From Bacillota bacterium (GTDB taxonomy: Bacteria; Bacillota; Clostridia; DSM-8532): a stretch of DNA of 64,000 nt. Each line of letters opens with the position of its first letter. The stretch's first letter is position 1. Below the pieces are notes generated by a model. That model saw nothing but the letters and a program-made list of their open reading frames with translations, made no database searches and was not told the DNA's origin. The DNA lies in NCBI GenBank assembly GCA_023415825.1, contig JAEZJF010000022.1, forward strand, positions 186,001 to 250,000, in the 5' to 3' direction. Positions 33,904 to 43,104 of this stretch are shown one piece after another. A program made the position numbers and the translations under genes.

Positions 33904-34820
33904 TTGCTATCCCCCTCGTAAAAAATCCATGATTTAGATGTAGCGAATAAGATCAAGGTGAAGATGGCAATCAATATAAAGAATACGAACGAGATGGCAC
34001 AGGCATATCCGATTTGATTGCTTTGGAAGGCGTAACGGTACATCAGATACGTCATAAAGGTGGAGGAATTACCTGGGCCGCCGTTCGTAAGTGTTAGCGC
34101 CGGTACAATGATTTGCATATTGGTGATAAGGCTCATCAGTAGATTGTAAAAGATAATGGGCGTCATGCATGGCAAGGTTACATTTAAAAACCTCTGCCAG
34201 GAGTTTGCGCCGTCAATAATAGCGGCCTCATGGTAAACCCGCGGGACGTTTTGCAATCCAGCGAGAAAAATGACAATAATATTGCCGCTCGTCCACACTG
34301 AAATAAGCGCCAGAGAGGGAATGACCGCTCCGGAATCACTCAGAAACAGGACCTTGTTAATTCCCAATTCGGAGAGTAAAAAGTTGAACAGACCAAAATT
34401 CGATTCATACAACCATGACCAGCCCATGTAAACGGCCACGGAGGGGAGTATGTACGGCAGATAAAATATTGCGCGCCAAAAGCTGCGTGCGGGAATTTCA
34501 CGATTCAACAGCATTGCTATAAACAGTGAATAGATCATGCTGCAAAACACAGCGAGTATAGCAAAATAGATGGTCACCTTGATAGAATCGATAAAATACG
34601 GGTCAGTTGTAAATAACTTGATAAAGTTGTTTACCCCGGTAAAGACCGGTTTTGATAGCCCTTTCCATTTAAAAAGGCTGATGGCGAACACGCCCAAGAG
34701 CGGCAAATAGGTGATGAATGTCAAGCCGAGAAATGCGGGAATCAAGCAAAGGTAGGCTGTCAGGCTCTCCTTTTGTGTCATTGATAAAGGCCGGCCTGGT
34801 TTTGATTTTATTTTGATCAT
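33900..34820 (-). CDS. carbohydrate ABC transporter permease (MalF/AraP type)
   Basis: 306 residues, six membrane spans, first span preceded by a short basic N-terminus (MIKIKSKPGRPLSMTQKE). The EAA coupling loop is PRVYHEAAIIDGANSWQRFLNVTLP. It pairs with the MalG-like protein to form the membrane channel of a CUT1 importer. A strong stem-loop separates it from the binding-protein gene upstream, which normally lowers permease output relative to the binding protein. Confidence 0.93.
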   Translation of the reverse strand: MIKIKSKPGRPLSMTQKESLTAYLCLIPAFLGLTFITYLPLLGVFAISLFKWKGLSKPVFTGVNNFIKLFTTDPYFIDSIKVTIYFAILAVFCSMIYSLFIAMLLNREIPARSFWRAIFYLPYILPSVAVYMGWSWLYESNFGLFNFLLSELGINKVLFLSDSGAVIPSLALISVWTSGNIIVIFLAGLQNVPRVYHEAAIIDGANSWQRFLNVTLPCMTPIIFYNLLMSLITNMQIIVPALTLTNGGPGNSSTFMTYLMYRYAFQSNQIGYACAISFVFFILIAIFTLILFATSKSWIFYEGDSK

Positions 34821-34848
34821 AATAACACCTCTTGTTTGATAGAGGAAA

Positions 34849-34886
34849 GGGCACCCGTGTGTCTTCTTTCATTGGAACGGGTGCCC
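34849..34886 (-). terminator. intercistronic stem-loop between binding-protein and permease genes
   Basis: GGGCACCCGT at 34849-34858 pairs perfectly with ACGGGTGCCC at 34877-34886. On the minus strand it is followed by TTTCC only, so it likely stabilises the upstream mRNA and attenuates read-through rather than terminating fully. Confidence 0.65.
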
Positions 34887-34910
34887 CAAGTGACACTGAT
34901 ACAAATTATT

Positions 34911-36338
34911 TTAGTCGCCCTGGTATGCTGCTCTTAATGCGTCAATGTTCTTGGCGATAGCATCCTTTGCAGTAGTCTTACCCGTCCAGACATCGCCCAG
35001 CGCTGAGCTCAACACATTGTTAAAATCGACGGTATTAACGACGTAGAACCAGGGTGCGGAACGGGTGATACTCATATCGGCTGCATAATCCACGACCGCC
35101 GACTTATATTGGTCATAAGGAGGGAAGTTCGGGTTTTCGACCCACTTGCGTGTAAATGTTTCGTCCTTATACCATTTTTCAAGACGCGGCATCCAAATGC
35201 CGGACTCGATAAGGCCCCAGCTATTCTCTTCTAAAGCATACCACTTGAGCCACTCCATGGCTTCCGGAAGGTGCTTGGTCTGGTTGAATACGACGTTGGC
35301 ACCGGCGGTGCACAAGGTCACTTTTTCTTTCATATAGGGAAGCACGGCTACACCATAGTTCAGACCCTCTGCTTTTGCAGCAGCCAGGCAGGTACCGACG
35401 TTCCATGCACCGCCTGTTCCCATGGCACAGGTTTTGGAGATAATTGAACGCTGGATGCTGTCATCGGAAGCGCCGGTGGAAAGAGGTGCCACATGATCTT
35501 TCAGATAGAGGTCGGCGACCTTCTGAATACCCTCGATACTTGCGGGATCATCGATCATGACCTTGGATCCATCCTTGGAGTAATAGCCACCACCGTTGGA
35601 GATGGCCCATGTTTCAAGCTGCCAGGCCAGATTTTCAACAAGGCAGCCGTACTGGACGATATTCTGTGCATCAAAGCCTGCTTCGTCGGGATGCTTGCCA
35701 TTCTTGTCCAGAGTCAGCTTCTTGGCGGTTGAGACAAATTCATCCCAAGTCCAGGCCTTGTCTGCAGAGGATGGCGGATAGGGCACGTTTGCCTTATCGA
35801 ACATATCTTTGTTGTAATACATCAGGAGTATTTCGTTGCAATTGGCGTATGCTACAGGCTTGCCTTGGTATCTGTACGTCAGACTGTCGAGGGGCTTGCT
35901 TTCTCCCTGACCGAACATGGAACTGATGTCGGCCAGTACGCCTTGTTCAGCCCACTGCAATAAGCCGGCTTCTTGCATCATAGCGGTATCCGGCAGTTCG
36001 TTGGCGGTGGCCATGGTATTGAGCTTGGTCATGTAGCTTTCCCAAGGGATGACCATGGGTTCCACTTCGATCTTGTCCTGGGAAGCATTGAATTTATCCA
36101 TGGCTGCCTGAACAGTTTTAGCCTCGTCAACGGAGCCCCAGAATGAGTAGGTGACCTTGACTTTTTCTACCTTTTCCGGTGTTGCTGACTCAGAAGGTGT
36201 CGTTTGCTGAGAGGGGGTCGCGCTCTGAGAAGGGGCCGGTCCCTGCATGCCGCTGGTACCGCAGCCTGCCATACTGATTACCATCAGAGCACATAACAGG
36301 ATTGCGAGGATTTTCCTTGTTCTCTCCAATTTAAACAC
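34911..36338 (-). CDS. extracellular sugar-binding lipoprotein of the ABC transporter
   Basis: 475 residues. Lipoprotein signal peptide with lipobox SMAGC (Cys26), then a Ser/Thr/Pro/Gln-rich linker of about 30 residues and a family 1 solute-binding domain (VTYSFWGSVDEAKTVQAAMDKFNA... ending TAKDAIAKNIDALRAAYQGD). It captures oligosaccharides outside the membrane for the two permeases. It is the second gene of the operon after GH127, with AGGAG before the ATG. The ligand is inferred to be an arabinose-containing oligosaccharide. Confidence 0.92.
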   Translation of the reverse strand: MFKLERTRKILAILLCALMVISMAGCGTSGMQGPAPSQSATPSQQTTPSESATPEKVEKVKVTYSFWGSVDEAKTVQAAMDKFNASQDKIEVEPMVIPWESYMTKLNTMATANELPDTAMMQEAGLLQWAEQGVLADISSMFGQGESKPLDSLTYRYQGKPVAYANCNEILLMYYNKDMFDKANVPYPPSSADKAWTWDEFVSTAKKLTLDKNGKHPDEAGFDAQNIVQYGCLVENLAWQLETWAISNGGGYYSKDGSKVMIDDPASIEGIQKVADLYLKDHVAPLSTGASDDSIQRSIISKTCAMGTGGAWNVGTCLAAAKAEGLNYGVAVLPYMKEKVTLCTAGANVVFNQTKHLPEAMEWLKWYALEENSWGLIESGIWMPRLEKWYKDETFTRKWVENPNFPPYDQYKSAVVDYAADMSITRSAPWFYVVNTVDFNNVLSSALGDVWTGKTTAKDAIAKNIDALRAAYQGD

Positions 36339-36396
36339 TCCTTTTTATGTATTTTTATTATACAACAACAGGTGTTGTGCATAAACCAATTAAAGC

Positions 36397-38346
36397 CTAC
36401 TTGATCAACGCCTTTTGCCAAACAATCATTTCACCGGGATTCCGGTTTCCCCAGACACCATAAGGGACAGCCTTTAAGAGGATGGGCTCGGTCTCAAAAT
36501 GTGCAGCATCGTATAAAAGCCTTCCGTTCCAACCTGTACGAGTCAAGCGACGGCCCTTATAGACCAAAATGGGCAATCCGCCTGGCAATGTGTTGTCCGG
36601 ACGCTCCTCTACAACCTCATCAGTGTTCACTAACACTGATGAGAGATTATCCCCGTTGTCTGTTTCCTCGAGGCAATATACGAAGGGCCCCTTCGTTAAG
36701 GCCACTTTGCCGGAGTTCTCCCATACCTTGGGGTCGGCTGCCATCCACCTGGGTTTAATATGGAGCTTGAATGAAAGGGTAAAATCTCCGGGCGGGCTGG
36801 ACTCTATAATGGCATACCCCTTATTGACATATGGCTGTACCGGCGCACCATCAATAAAGAACTCTGGTGTTCCGGCATAATCCGGAACCCGGATTGCCAT
36901 ACCAAAGGGAATACCTTGCGGTGCGTTTACTTTAATTGTCACATTCCCGGAGTGCATAAGATCTGCATCCATTTTGAGCTCTGCCTCTTCTTCCGAGAGA
37001 GTCATTTTGAGAGATGAGGATATAAATAAGTTGATATAGACCATATGTGCATCATAAGCGTATATGTACTGTCCCAGCGAAGCTAAGGTGCGTGCAATAT
37101 TGGTGGGACAACAGGCAACGCTGAACCAGCGCTGGCGCACAGGCTTAACATGCTTGAGAGAAGTCCCTTTTATGCACGCTTTAGGCCTTACCTCCAGGGG
37201 GTTTACGTAAAAATAACGGTCGCCGTCGGTACTGATGCCTGCAAGTGCCGTATTGTACAAAACCCGTTCTACGATGTCGAAATAGCTTGCGTCCCTCTCG
37301 ATTAGCGCCATGCGCCTGCTAAAGAGCGCAAGCCCTATGGATGCACAGGTTTCACAATAGGCGGAATCATTGGGGAGATGATAATCGGTTGTGAAGCGTT
37401 CAAAAACACCGGAGGAACCTATGCCCCCTGTGATATACATGCGCTTCTGTGTCACGTTTTGCCATAGTTCCCGGCAGATATTCAAAAGTTCCTGATCCTC
37501 GTATTCCGCCGCCAGATCTGCCAGGGCGCAATACATATACATGGCTCTTACGGCGTGCCCTTCAGCTGTGTGCTGCTGCCTTACCGGAATGTGGGCTTGT
37601 GCATATATCAAATCGTAATCTCTGAATTCGGGGAATATAGTTCGGCCATTACGCTTAATAATTTCTGCTGCAAAATAATTGGGCGCTTTACCCCGCTCCT
37701 CTATAAAGAATTTTGCGCAGGAAAGATACCGTGTTTCACCAGTGCAACGGTATAATTTGACAAGTGCTAATTCTATCTCCTGATGGCCCGGATACCCTTT
37801 AATCTGACTTTCATCCGGGCCAAATACCTTACAGATCAGATCCGCAAATCGTCGGGAGATACTTAACAGTTCTTCCTTTCCCGTTGCCTGGTAGTAAGCG
37901 ACTGCAGCTTCTATAAGATGACCTGCGCTGTATAACTCATGCCCTTCAACGAGATTGCTCCAGCGTGCGCCTGGCTCGGCCACCGTAAAGTATGTATTCA
38001 GATAACCGTCGCTCTGCTGGGCGCGGCCGATGAGCGCAATGACCTCGTCAGCCATATTTTCATATCTTTTTCCTGTGCCGTTCTGGATACAATAGGCCAC
38101 AGACTCCAGCCACTTATATACATCCGTATCGATGAACACAACGCCCTTATGCTCACCCTTTGACTCTCCCGCGGCAATTCGGAAATTTTCGAGACAATGG
38201 GACGGCGCTGCATCAGGCATCCGGTCGTTGAGTATATCCCACTGGTAGGGAATGATAACGTCTGCGACCATATGGGTATACCTGCTCCATAACGTATCGT
38301 CAATATGAATATGATGGAGGTTCGGCATCTGTAAAAGTGAAAACAT
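36397..38346 (-). CDS. GH127 beta-L-arabinofuranosidase
   Basis: 649 residues. The sequence matches the glycoside hydrolase 127 plan. The zinc-coordinating catalytic set seen in the Bifidobacterium enzyme HypBA1 (Glu338, Cys340, Cys417, Cys418) is present here as Glu332 and Cys334 in YCETCASIG and Cys412-Cys413 in FSVACCPTNIART. The (alpha/alpha)6 barrel is followed by a beta-sandwich from about residue 430. There is no signal peptide, so it acts in the cytoplasm on imported short glycans, removing L-arabinofuranose in beta linkage, as in hydroxyproline-linked arabinan or pectin side chains. First gene of the operon with the ABC transporter; RBS AAAGGAG. The promoter region carries TAAACGTTTA. 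Confidence 0.9.
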   Translation of the reverse strand: MFSLLQMPNLHHIHIDDTLWSRYTHMVADVIIPYQWDILNDRMPDAAPSHCLENFRIAAGESKGEHKGVVFIDTDVYKWLESVAYCIQNGTGKRYENMADEVIALIGRAQQSDGYLNTYFTVAEPGARWSNLVEGHELYSAGHLIEAAVAYYQATGKEELLSISRRFADLICKVFGPDESQIKGYPGHQEIELALVKLYRCTGETRYLSCAKFFIEERGKAPNYFAAEIIKRNGRTIFPEFRDYDLIYAQAHIPVRQQHTAEGHAVRAMYMYCALADLAAEYEDQELLNICRELWQNVTQKRMYITGGIGSSGVFERFTTDYHLPNDSAYCETCASIGLALFSRRMALIERDASYFDIVERVLYNTALAGISTDGDRYFYVNPLEVRPKACIKGTSLKHVKPVRQRWFSVACCPTNIARTLASLGQYIYAYDAHMVYINLFISSSLKMTLSEEEAELKMDADLMHSGNVTIKVNAPQGIPFGMAIRVPDYAGTPEFFIDGAPVQPYVNKGYAIIESSPPGDFTLSFKLHIKPRWMAADPKVWENSGKVALTKGPFVYCLEETDNGDNLSSVLVNTDEVVEERPDNTLPGGLPILVYKGRRLTRTGWNGRLLYDAAHFETEPILLKAVPYGVWGNRNPGEMIVWQKALIK

Positions 38347-38380
38347 ATGAGGCTCCTTTGCGATAACCTATTTAGAATGC

Positions 38381-38390
38381 TAAACGTTTA
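38381..38390 (-). promoter_or_regulatory. LacI-type operator for the GH127-ABC operon
   Basis: Perfect palindrome TAAACGTTTA, located about 10 bases downstream of the -10 box of the GH127 promoter. The CG-centred palindrome is typical of LacI-family regulators. Confidence 0.75.
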
Positions 38391-38400
38391 ACATACATTA

Positions 38401-38429
38401 ACAATAATACTTCAATTTGAATTTGTAAA
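38401..38429 (-). promoter_or_regulatory. candidate promoter of the GH127-ABC operon
   Basis: On the minus strand TTTACA, 17-base spacer, TATTGT, in A+T-rich DNA. Confidence 0.45.
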
Positions 38430-38523
38430 GATGTCTTTTTGAGTTTTAAGAAATATTTTTTGCAATAAAATATTAAATAATCATATAGATATTGATTAGT
38501 ATTTGTGCAAATTATATAAGTAT

Positions 38524-38533
38524 TAAACGTTAT
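38524..38533. promoter_or_regulatory. degenerate LacI-type operator half-way between the divergent genes
   Basis: TAAACGTT core in TTAAACGTTA matches the flanking perfect operators except at the edges; it may serve as an auxiliary site. Confidence 0.4.
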
Positions 38534-38618
38534 CCTAAAATAGTCTATAATTTTAGATAATCGCGAGAAAAATGTTATTTTTATGTAGAAAACAGAATAA
38601 ATGCCGAATTCCTTATCT

Positions 38619-38646
38619 TGTTTGTTAAACGTTTATGTGATATTGT
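38619..38646 (+). promoter_or_regulatory. candidate lacI-abfA promoter with embedded operator
   Basis: TTGTTT, 16-base spacer, TATTGT. The spacer contains TAAACGTTTA (38626-38635), so binding would block RNA polymerase. Confidence 0.5.
38626..38635 (+). promoter_or_regulatory. LacI-type operator for the regulator-GH51 operon
   Basis: Perfect palindrome TAAACGTTTA identical to the one at 38381-38390, 245 bases away. The region 38347-38676 (330 bases, strongly A+T-rich) contains no gene. Confidence 0.75.
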
Positions 38647-38676
38647 TTCTGTAGAGATATGAAAGAGGGAACTTAA

Positions 38677-39720
38677 ATGGCAACAATACGGGAAATCTCT
38701 GAAAAAGCCAATGTATCTATTGCTACGGTGTCAAAAGTATTGAACGGCAAAAAAGGAGTCAGCCAGGAAACCATCGAAAACGTGATGGCTATAGCGCGGG
38801 ATCTCAATTACCGCCCTAACCTGACGGCACGCAGCCTCAAAAACGGGCAAAGCCGTACACTGGGTATTATCACCGAAGATCTGACGGTCTTTAATACACC
38901 GGAAATCGTTGACGGTATTGATGCTTATTGCGAAAGCAACGGCTATCATTATATATTGGGGAATTTACGTTTTAATAAGCGGTTTGGCAATCATCTAAAC
39001 ACCCAGGAGTGCGCTGCGCTTGTTGATTCCCAGGTAGATACCATGCTTTCCAAGCAGGTAGACGGTATCATTTATATAGGCTATCACAGCCGTGCCATTG
39101 TTCCTGTTCGAAATGACTTTGAAATTCCTTTCGTTTACACCTATTGCTACAGCACCGATCCCAAGATTCCTTCGGTTCTATATGATGATCAAAAGGCCGC
39201 TTTTGAGGCTACACAGTTGCTGATTGACAGGGGACACCGTGATATTGGCGTGATTGCGGGGCAAGCGGACAGCATTCATACATCAAATCGTATCCTTGGT
39301 TATCAGGAGGCGCTTTATGCCAGTAAAATACCCTATAATCCCAGATTGACATTACATGGTGACTGGGAAAGGGATAAAGGATACGAATTAAGCGAGAAGC
39401 TTATTAAAGCAGGTGCGACAGCTATATTCGCCCATAATGATACCATGGCGACAGGTGTGATTGAATACTGTAACAATCACGGTATCCGGATTGGAAAAGA
39501 TCTGGCGCTGATCGGCTTCGACAATCGTGAAATCGGAACTGTTTGCCGGCCGACGCTGAGTACGGTTTCCCTGCCTTTGTTTGAGATGGGGCAGACGGCT
39601 ACCCATCTCCTGCTCGATATGCTGGCCGGGCGTCATATTCAATGCGGACAAAAGCTTATGCTTGCCTGCTCTGTTATAGAACGTGAATCTACTTGTCCGC
39701 CCGTATCAGAAAAAAGTTGA
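38677..39720 (+). CDS. LacI-family transcriptional regulator of the arabinoside locus
   Basis: 347 residues. N-terminal helix-turn-helix (TIREISEKANVSIATVSKVLNG) and hinge helix region (YRPNLTARSLKNGQS), then a periplasmic-binding-protein-like sensor domain (LGIITEDLTVFNTPEIVDGI..., GHRDIGVIAGQADSIHTSNR, FAHNDTMATGVIEYC, IGFDNREIGTVCRP). It probably represses both divergent operons through the TAAACGTTTA palindromes until an arabinose-containing ligand binds. It is the first gene of a two-gene unit with the GH51 enzyme (15-base gap). RBS AAAGAGGGA. Confidence 0.93.
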   Translation: MATIREISEKANVSIATVSKVLNGKKGVSQETIENVMAIARDLNYRPNLTARSLKNGQSRTLGIITEDLTVFNTPEIVDGIDAYCESNGYHYILGNLRFNKRFGNHLNTQECAALVDSQVDTMLSKQVDGIIYIGYHSRAIVPVRNDFEIPFVYTYCYSTDPKIPSVLYDDQKAAFEATQLLIDRGHRDIGVIAGQADSIHTSNRILGYQEALYASKIPYNPRLTLHGDWERDKGYELSEKLIKAGATAIFAHNDTMATGVIEYCNNHGIRIGKDLALIGFDNREIGTVCRPTLSTVSLPLFEMGQTATHLLLDMLAGRHIQCGQKLMLACSVIERESTCPPVSEKS

Positions 39721-39735
39721 ATTGAGGGAGATATT

Positions 39736-41241
39736 ATGGAGCTTTCAGCCGAAATCAAGCTCAGTAAAAATGCTGTTGTCTCACCCATCGATGAACGTCT
39801 TTACGGCTCGTTTATTGAACACTTGGGACGGGCAATCTATTCAGGTATATACGAGCCGGGTCATAGAACTTCAAACGGCGATGGTTTCCGGCAAGATGTC
39901 ATTGATTTGATCCGTCCGCTTAACATTCCGATTATCCGCTATCCCGGCGGTAATTTCGTATCGGGATACCGCTGGGAGGACGGAGTCGGGCCGAAAGAGC
40001 AGCGACCGGTGCGGCCCGACCTGGCCTGGTCCGCCATAGAATCCAATCAGGTCGGAACCAACGAGTTTATGGATTATATGAAGCTGATTGGCGCTAAGCC
40101 CATGCTGGCCGTCAATTTAGGTACAAGGGGCGCCCAGGATGCCGCCAACTTGCTTGAATACTGCAACTTTCCGGGGGGGACTTACTACAGTGATTTGCGT
40201 ATTTCCCACGGGTACCCAACCCCCCATGATATAAAGCTTTGGTGCTTGGGCAACGAGATGGACGGCCCATGGCAGATATGCGGCAAGACAGCAGATGAAT
40301 ACGGACGCCTTGCTTACGAGACTGCCAAAATGATGAAATGGCTGGATCCTGAAATCGAGCTTGTGGTTTGTGGAAGCTCCTATCGTGAGATTCCAACGTT
40401 TGGGGAGTGGGAGCGTACCGTTCTGAGGCATACCTACGACCATGTTGATTATCTGTCCTTACATACCTATTATGGAAACAGGGATAACGACATCCCTGCA
40501 TTTCTGGCAAGCAATGTCCGAATGGATCGTTTTATCAGGGAAGTCGCCGCCATATGCGCGGAAATAAAAGCTGAAAAAGGCTCTGATAAGGATATTAAGC
40601 TTTCATTTGACGAATGGAATGTTTGGTATCACTTCCACAAGGATTGCACTAAGCCACCAAAGTGGATGCAAGCCCGCCCTATTGAGGAAGAACGCTATGA
40701 TTTTGTCGATGCTTTGCTGGTAGGCAGTATGTTGATTACGCTGATCAACAATGCGGATGTTGTCAAAATAGCCTGTCTGGCTCAGCTTGTCAATACAATA
40801 GCACCCATCATGACCGAGCCGGAGGGGCGAGCATGGGTACAAACCACCTATTATCCCTTTCTATATACATCTCAAAACGGACGGGGAACCGCATTGAGGC
40901 TTGAATTGAGCGCACCCTCCTATGAATGTGGTGAAGAAACGGTGCCTTATATAGATTGTTCAGCAGTACTCTCCGAACAGGGAGATGAATTAACCCTGTT
41001 TTTAGTTAATAAGAATCTTGATCGGGAGATCCAGTGCGATACTTGCCTCTCTGATTTTTCGTGTGAAAGCGTGATCGAGTGGATCACATTAAACGGATAT
41101 GCGCATGATGCGGTTAATACCGCAGATCATGCACCAGTGAGGCCGGCCCGCCGAGAGGGTGCAATAGTGACCAATCAGGATATTTCCTTAATACTTCCCA
41201 AAGCATCCTGGAATATGATTCGCTTGCGTCTTAAGAATTAA
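39736..41241 (+). CDS. abfA: GH51 alpha-L-arabinofuranosidase
   Basis: 501 residues, a typical GH51 length. Acid/base Glu174 in WCLGNEMDGPWQ and nucleophile Glu293 in SFDEWNVWYH match the Glu175/Glu294 pair of the Geobacillus enzyme almost residue for residue. Substrate-loop sequences YPGGNFVSGYRWEDGVGP and AVNLGTRG are present. It is a cytoplasmic retaining enzyme that removes alpha-L-arabinofuranose from arabinan and arabinoxylan oligosaccharides. With GH127 on the other arm the locus can clear both alpha- and beta-linked arabinofuranose. AGGGAG before the ATG. Confidence 0.96.
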   Translation: MELSAEIKLSKNAVVSPIDERLYGSFIEHLGRAIYSGIYEPGHRTSNGDGFRQDVIDLIRPLNIPIIRYPGGNFVSGYRWEDGVGPKEQRPVRPDLAWSAIESNQVGTNEFMDYMKLIGAKPMLAVNLGTRGAQDAANLLEYCNFPGGTYYSDLRISHGYPTPHDIKLWCLGNEMDGPWQICGKTADEYGRLAYETAKMMKWLDPEIELVVCGSSYREIPTFGEWERTVLRHTYDHVDYLSLHTYYGNRDNDIPAFLASNVRMDRFIREVAAICAEIKAEKGSDKDIKLSFDEWNVWYHFHKDCTKPPKWMQARPIEEERYDFVDALLVGSMLITLINNADVVKIACLAQLVNTIAPIMTEPEGRAWVQTTYYPFLYTSQNGRGTALRLELSAPSYECGEETVPYIDCSAVLSEQGDELTLFLVNKNLDREIQCDTCLSDFSCESVIEWITLNGYAHDAVNTADHAPVRPARREGAIVTNQDISLILPKASWNMIRLRLKN

Positions 41242-41261
41242 ACCTGCTGTAGAATGCGCAT

Positions 41262-41286
41262 AGGCCTATTCTCATAGGCCTTTTTT
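41262..41286 (+). terminator. intrinsic terminator after abfA
   Basis: Stem AGGCCTAT/ATAGGCCT (41262-41269, 41274-41281) with TCTC-type loop and a run of Ts. Confidence 0.85.
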
Positions 41287-41352
41287 CAGCTTGCTGAAAG
41301 AGGCAAGGTAAAGCTATAATAGAAATAACCATAATTTGGGCTTGAGGGAAAT

Positions 41353-43023
41353 ATGAAAAATACAAAAGCGTTTCTGGTTATTCTATTGATAGCATTAAGC
41401 TTCATGGCCGTGATGCCCCAATCCATGGCTGCAACATCTTACCGGTATGAACCGGAGGCCTACCAGCTTAACCGTCTGGGGCTTTTTGCAGGAGCATCCT
41501 TATATAGCTTTAACCCTGATTTGGGTGCGACATTGGATCGTCAGGTCGGAGTTACCCTTTTACTGAATTTCTTTGGCATGAGGGATGAGGTGGAAGCTCT
41601 TCCCACCGCTGAGGTCGATAAAATTCTTTCTCTGTACACCGATCAATCTCTTGTCTCTAGCTGGGCCAGGCCCTATATGGCCTATGCGGTCCAGATGGGA
41701 ATCATTGTCGGCACCTCTCCAGTCACCATAGGCCCCTTAAAGCCCTTGGACGGCGTATCTTACGCAGCTATGATATTAAGGCGGTTAGGTTATACCATTA
41801 ATCGCTCGGACTTTATTTCATCCCTTAAAATCCTCTATGAAAAGGGAGGAATCAATGCTTCGGAAATTGCACTGTTCGATAAGGTGCAGCTTATTAAAAA
41901 CGACGCGGTAGGAATGGTTTATACCACCCTTTATGCTAATTGCGCGGATGGGAAAACGCTTCTCGAAAATTTGGTGCTTTCAGAAGATGTATCCGCCCAT
42001 AAGGCGGTCTCATTAAAGCTGGCCCGTTACATAGATCCGGACAATATTGAGATGATTAAGCCTGAAACTCCGGTAATTCCAAGACCTACGGCCTATGACC
42101 AGGTTTATTATGGTGTGCTGGAAGCCCTGGTTAATGCCGCCCCAAGTGTCAAACTTACGATATCCCCCTTTACCGATACGGCCCAGGAGGTCTTTGATCT
42201 TGTGGAAGCCTGTGTAAGGGACAACCCTGAAATACTTTATTACTCGGGCTGTACCTATTACTCCAATGGACTTTTGACCCTTCAATACAGTAAAAGTCCG
42301 GAGGTTGTGATAAAGCATACCACGTTTCTCAAAGAGAAGGTGGACATGCTCACCAAGCAGCTTATTAAGCCGGATATGACAGAATATGAGAAAGAGCTGG
42401 CCATCCACAACTATATAGTTGAAAATTGTGAATATGATATTGATGGTTATGAAAGCTCCCAGATTTCGTCGGAATCCTATAGTGCCTATGGTGTATTATG
42501 CCTGGGAACCGGAGTTTGCGAGGGGTATGCCGAAGCCACCAAGCTCTTGCTCAATCGTGTGGGGGTCATGTGTGAGATTATCACGGGTACTTCTAAAGGA
42601 GAAGGCCATGCATGGAACTTAGTAAAAATAGGCGGCGAGTATTATCATCTGGATGTGACTTGGGATGATCCGGTCATGGCCGACGGTAGCAATATATTGA
42701 GCCATCACTATTTTAATATTACCGACCAGGACATGAGCCTTGATCATGATTGGGACAGGAATAATTACCCGATATGCAAGGCTGCTGATTTCAATTATTA
42801 TGTTTATAACAAATTGGTTGTTCCCGGTCATGAGGAGTTCATCAGTCTGGTTGTAGACCGTGTACAAAAGGGTACCACAGCCATCTCAGTCAAGATTTTA
42901 AACACCAAGGCAGTCGGCTTTAATTACGATCTGGCTATAAAAACAGTCTGTGAAAAACTGTACCGGGATTGTGTCTCGATTATAAATGAGAAATTAGGTA
43001 TTGTTGATCTAAGATTTAACTGA
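41353..43023 (+). CDS. exported SLH-like and transglutaminase-like domain protein
   Basis: 556 residues. Signal peptide 1-27 (cut near QSMA-AT). Residues about 35-215 resemble degenerate S-layer-homology units (YQLNRLGLFAGASLYSFNPD, MAYAVQMGIIVGTSPVTIGP). The C-terminal half is a transglutaminase-like cysteine protease fold: the Cys in GTGVCEGYAEATKLLLNRVG, the His in GHAWNLVKIGG and the Asp in YHLDVTWDDP form the catalytic triad. Proteins of this kind are surface peptidases or cross-linkers in Clostridia. It has its own upstream terminator and the A+T-rich start GGGAAATATG. Confidence 0.87.
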   Translation: MKNTKAFLVILLIALSFMAVMPQSMAATSYRYEPEAYQLNRLGLFAGASLYSFNPDLGATLDRQVGVTLLLNFFGMRDEVEALPTAEVDKILSLYTDQSLVSSWARPYMAYAVQMGIIVGTSPVTIGPLKPLDGVSYAAMILRRLGYTINRSDFISSLKILYEKGGINASEIALFDKVQLIKNDAVGMVYTTLYANCADGKTLLENLVLSEDVSAHKAVSLKLARYIDPDNIEMIKPETPVIPRPTAYDQVYYGVLEALVNAAPSVKLTISPFTDTAQEVFDLVEACVRDNPEILYYSGCTYYSNGLLTLQYSKSPEVVIKHTTFLKEKVDMLTKQLIKPDMTEYEKELAIHNYIVENCEYDIDGYESSQISSESYSAYGVLCLGTGVCEGYAEATKLLLNRVGVMCEIITGTSKGEGHAWNLVKIGGEYYHLDVTWDDPVMADGSNILSHHYFNITDQDMSLDHDWDRNNYPICKAADFNYYVYNKLVVPGHEEFISLVVDRVQKGTTAISVKILNTKAVGFNYDLAIKTVCEKLYRDCVSIINEKLGIVDLRFN

Positions 43024-43104
43024 TGCTGTGTGTTTTCCCTTTTAACCGGACTATGGTACAATGAGAATGTTGTTTATCCCTAATGAATCACGAGGTGTTA
43101 CGAT

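Noticed and set aside
34849..34886. Third copy of the structured element
   Set aside because: It shares AACGGGTGCCC with copy B by chance; it lacks the AATAAGAACC and GTTACTTCGTAATAAC flanks and the bulged hairpin.
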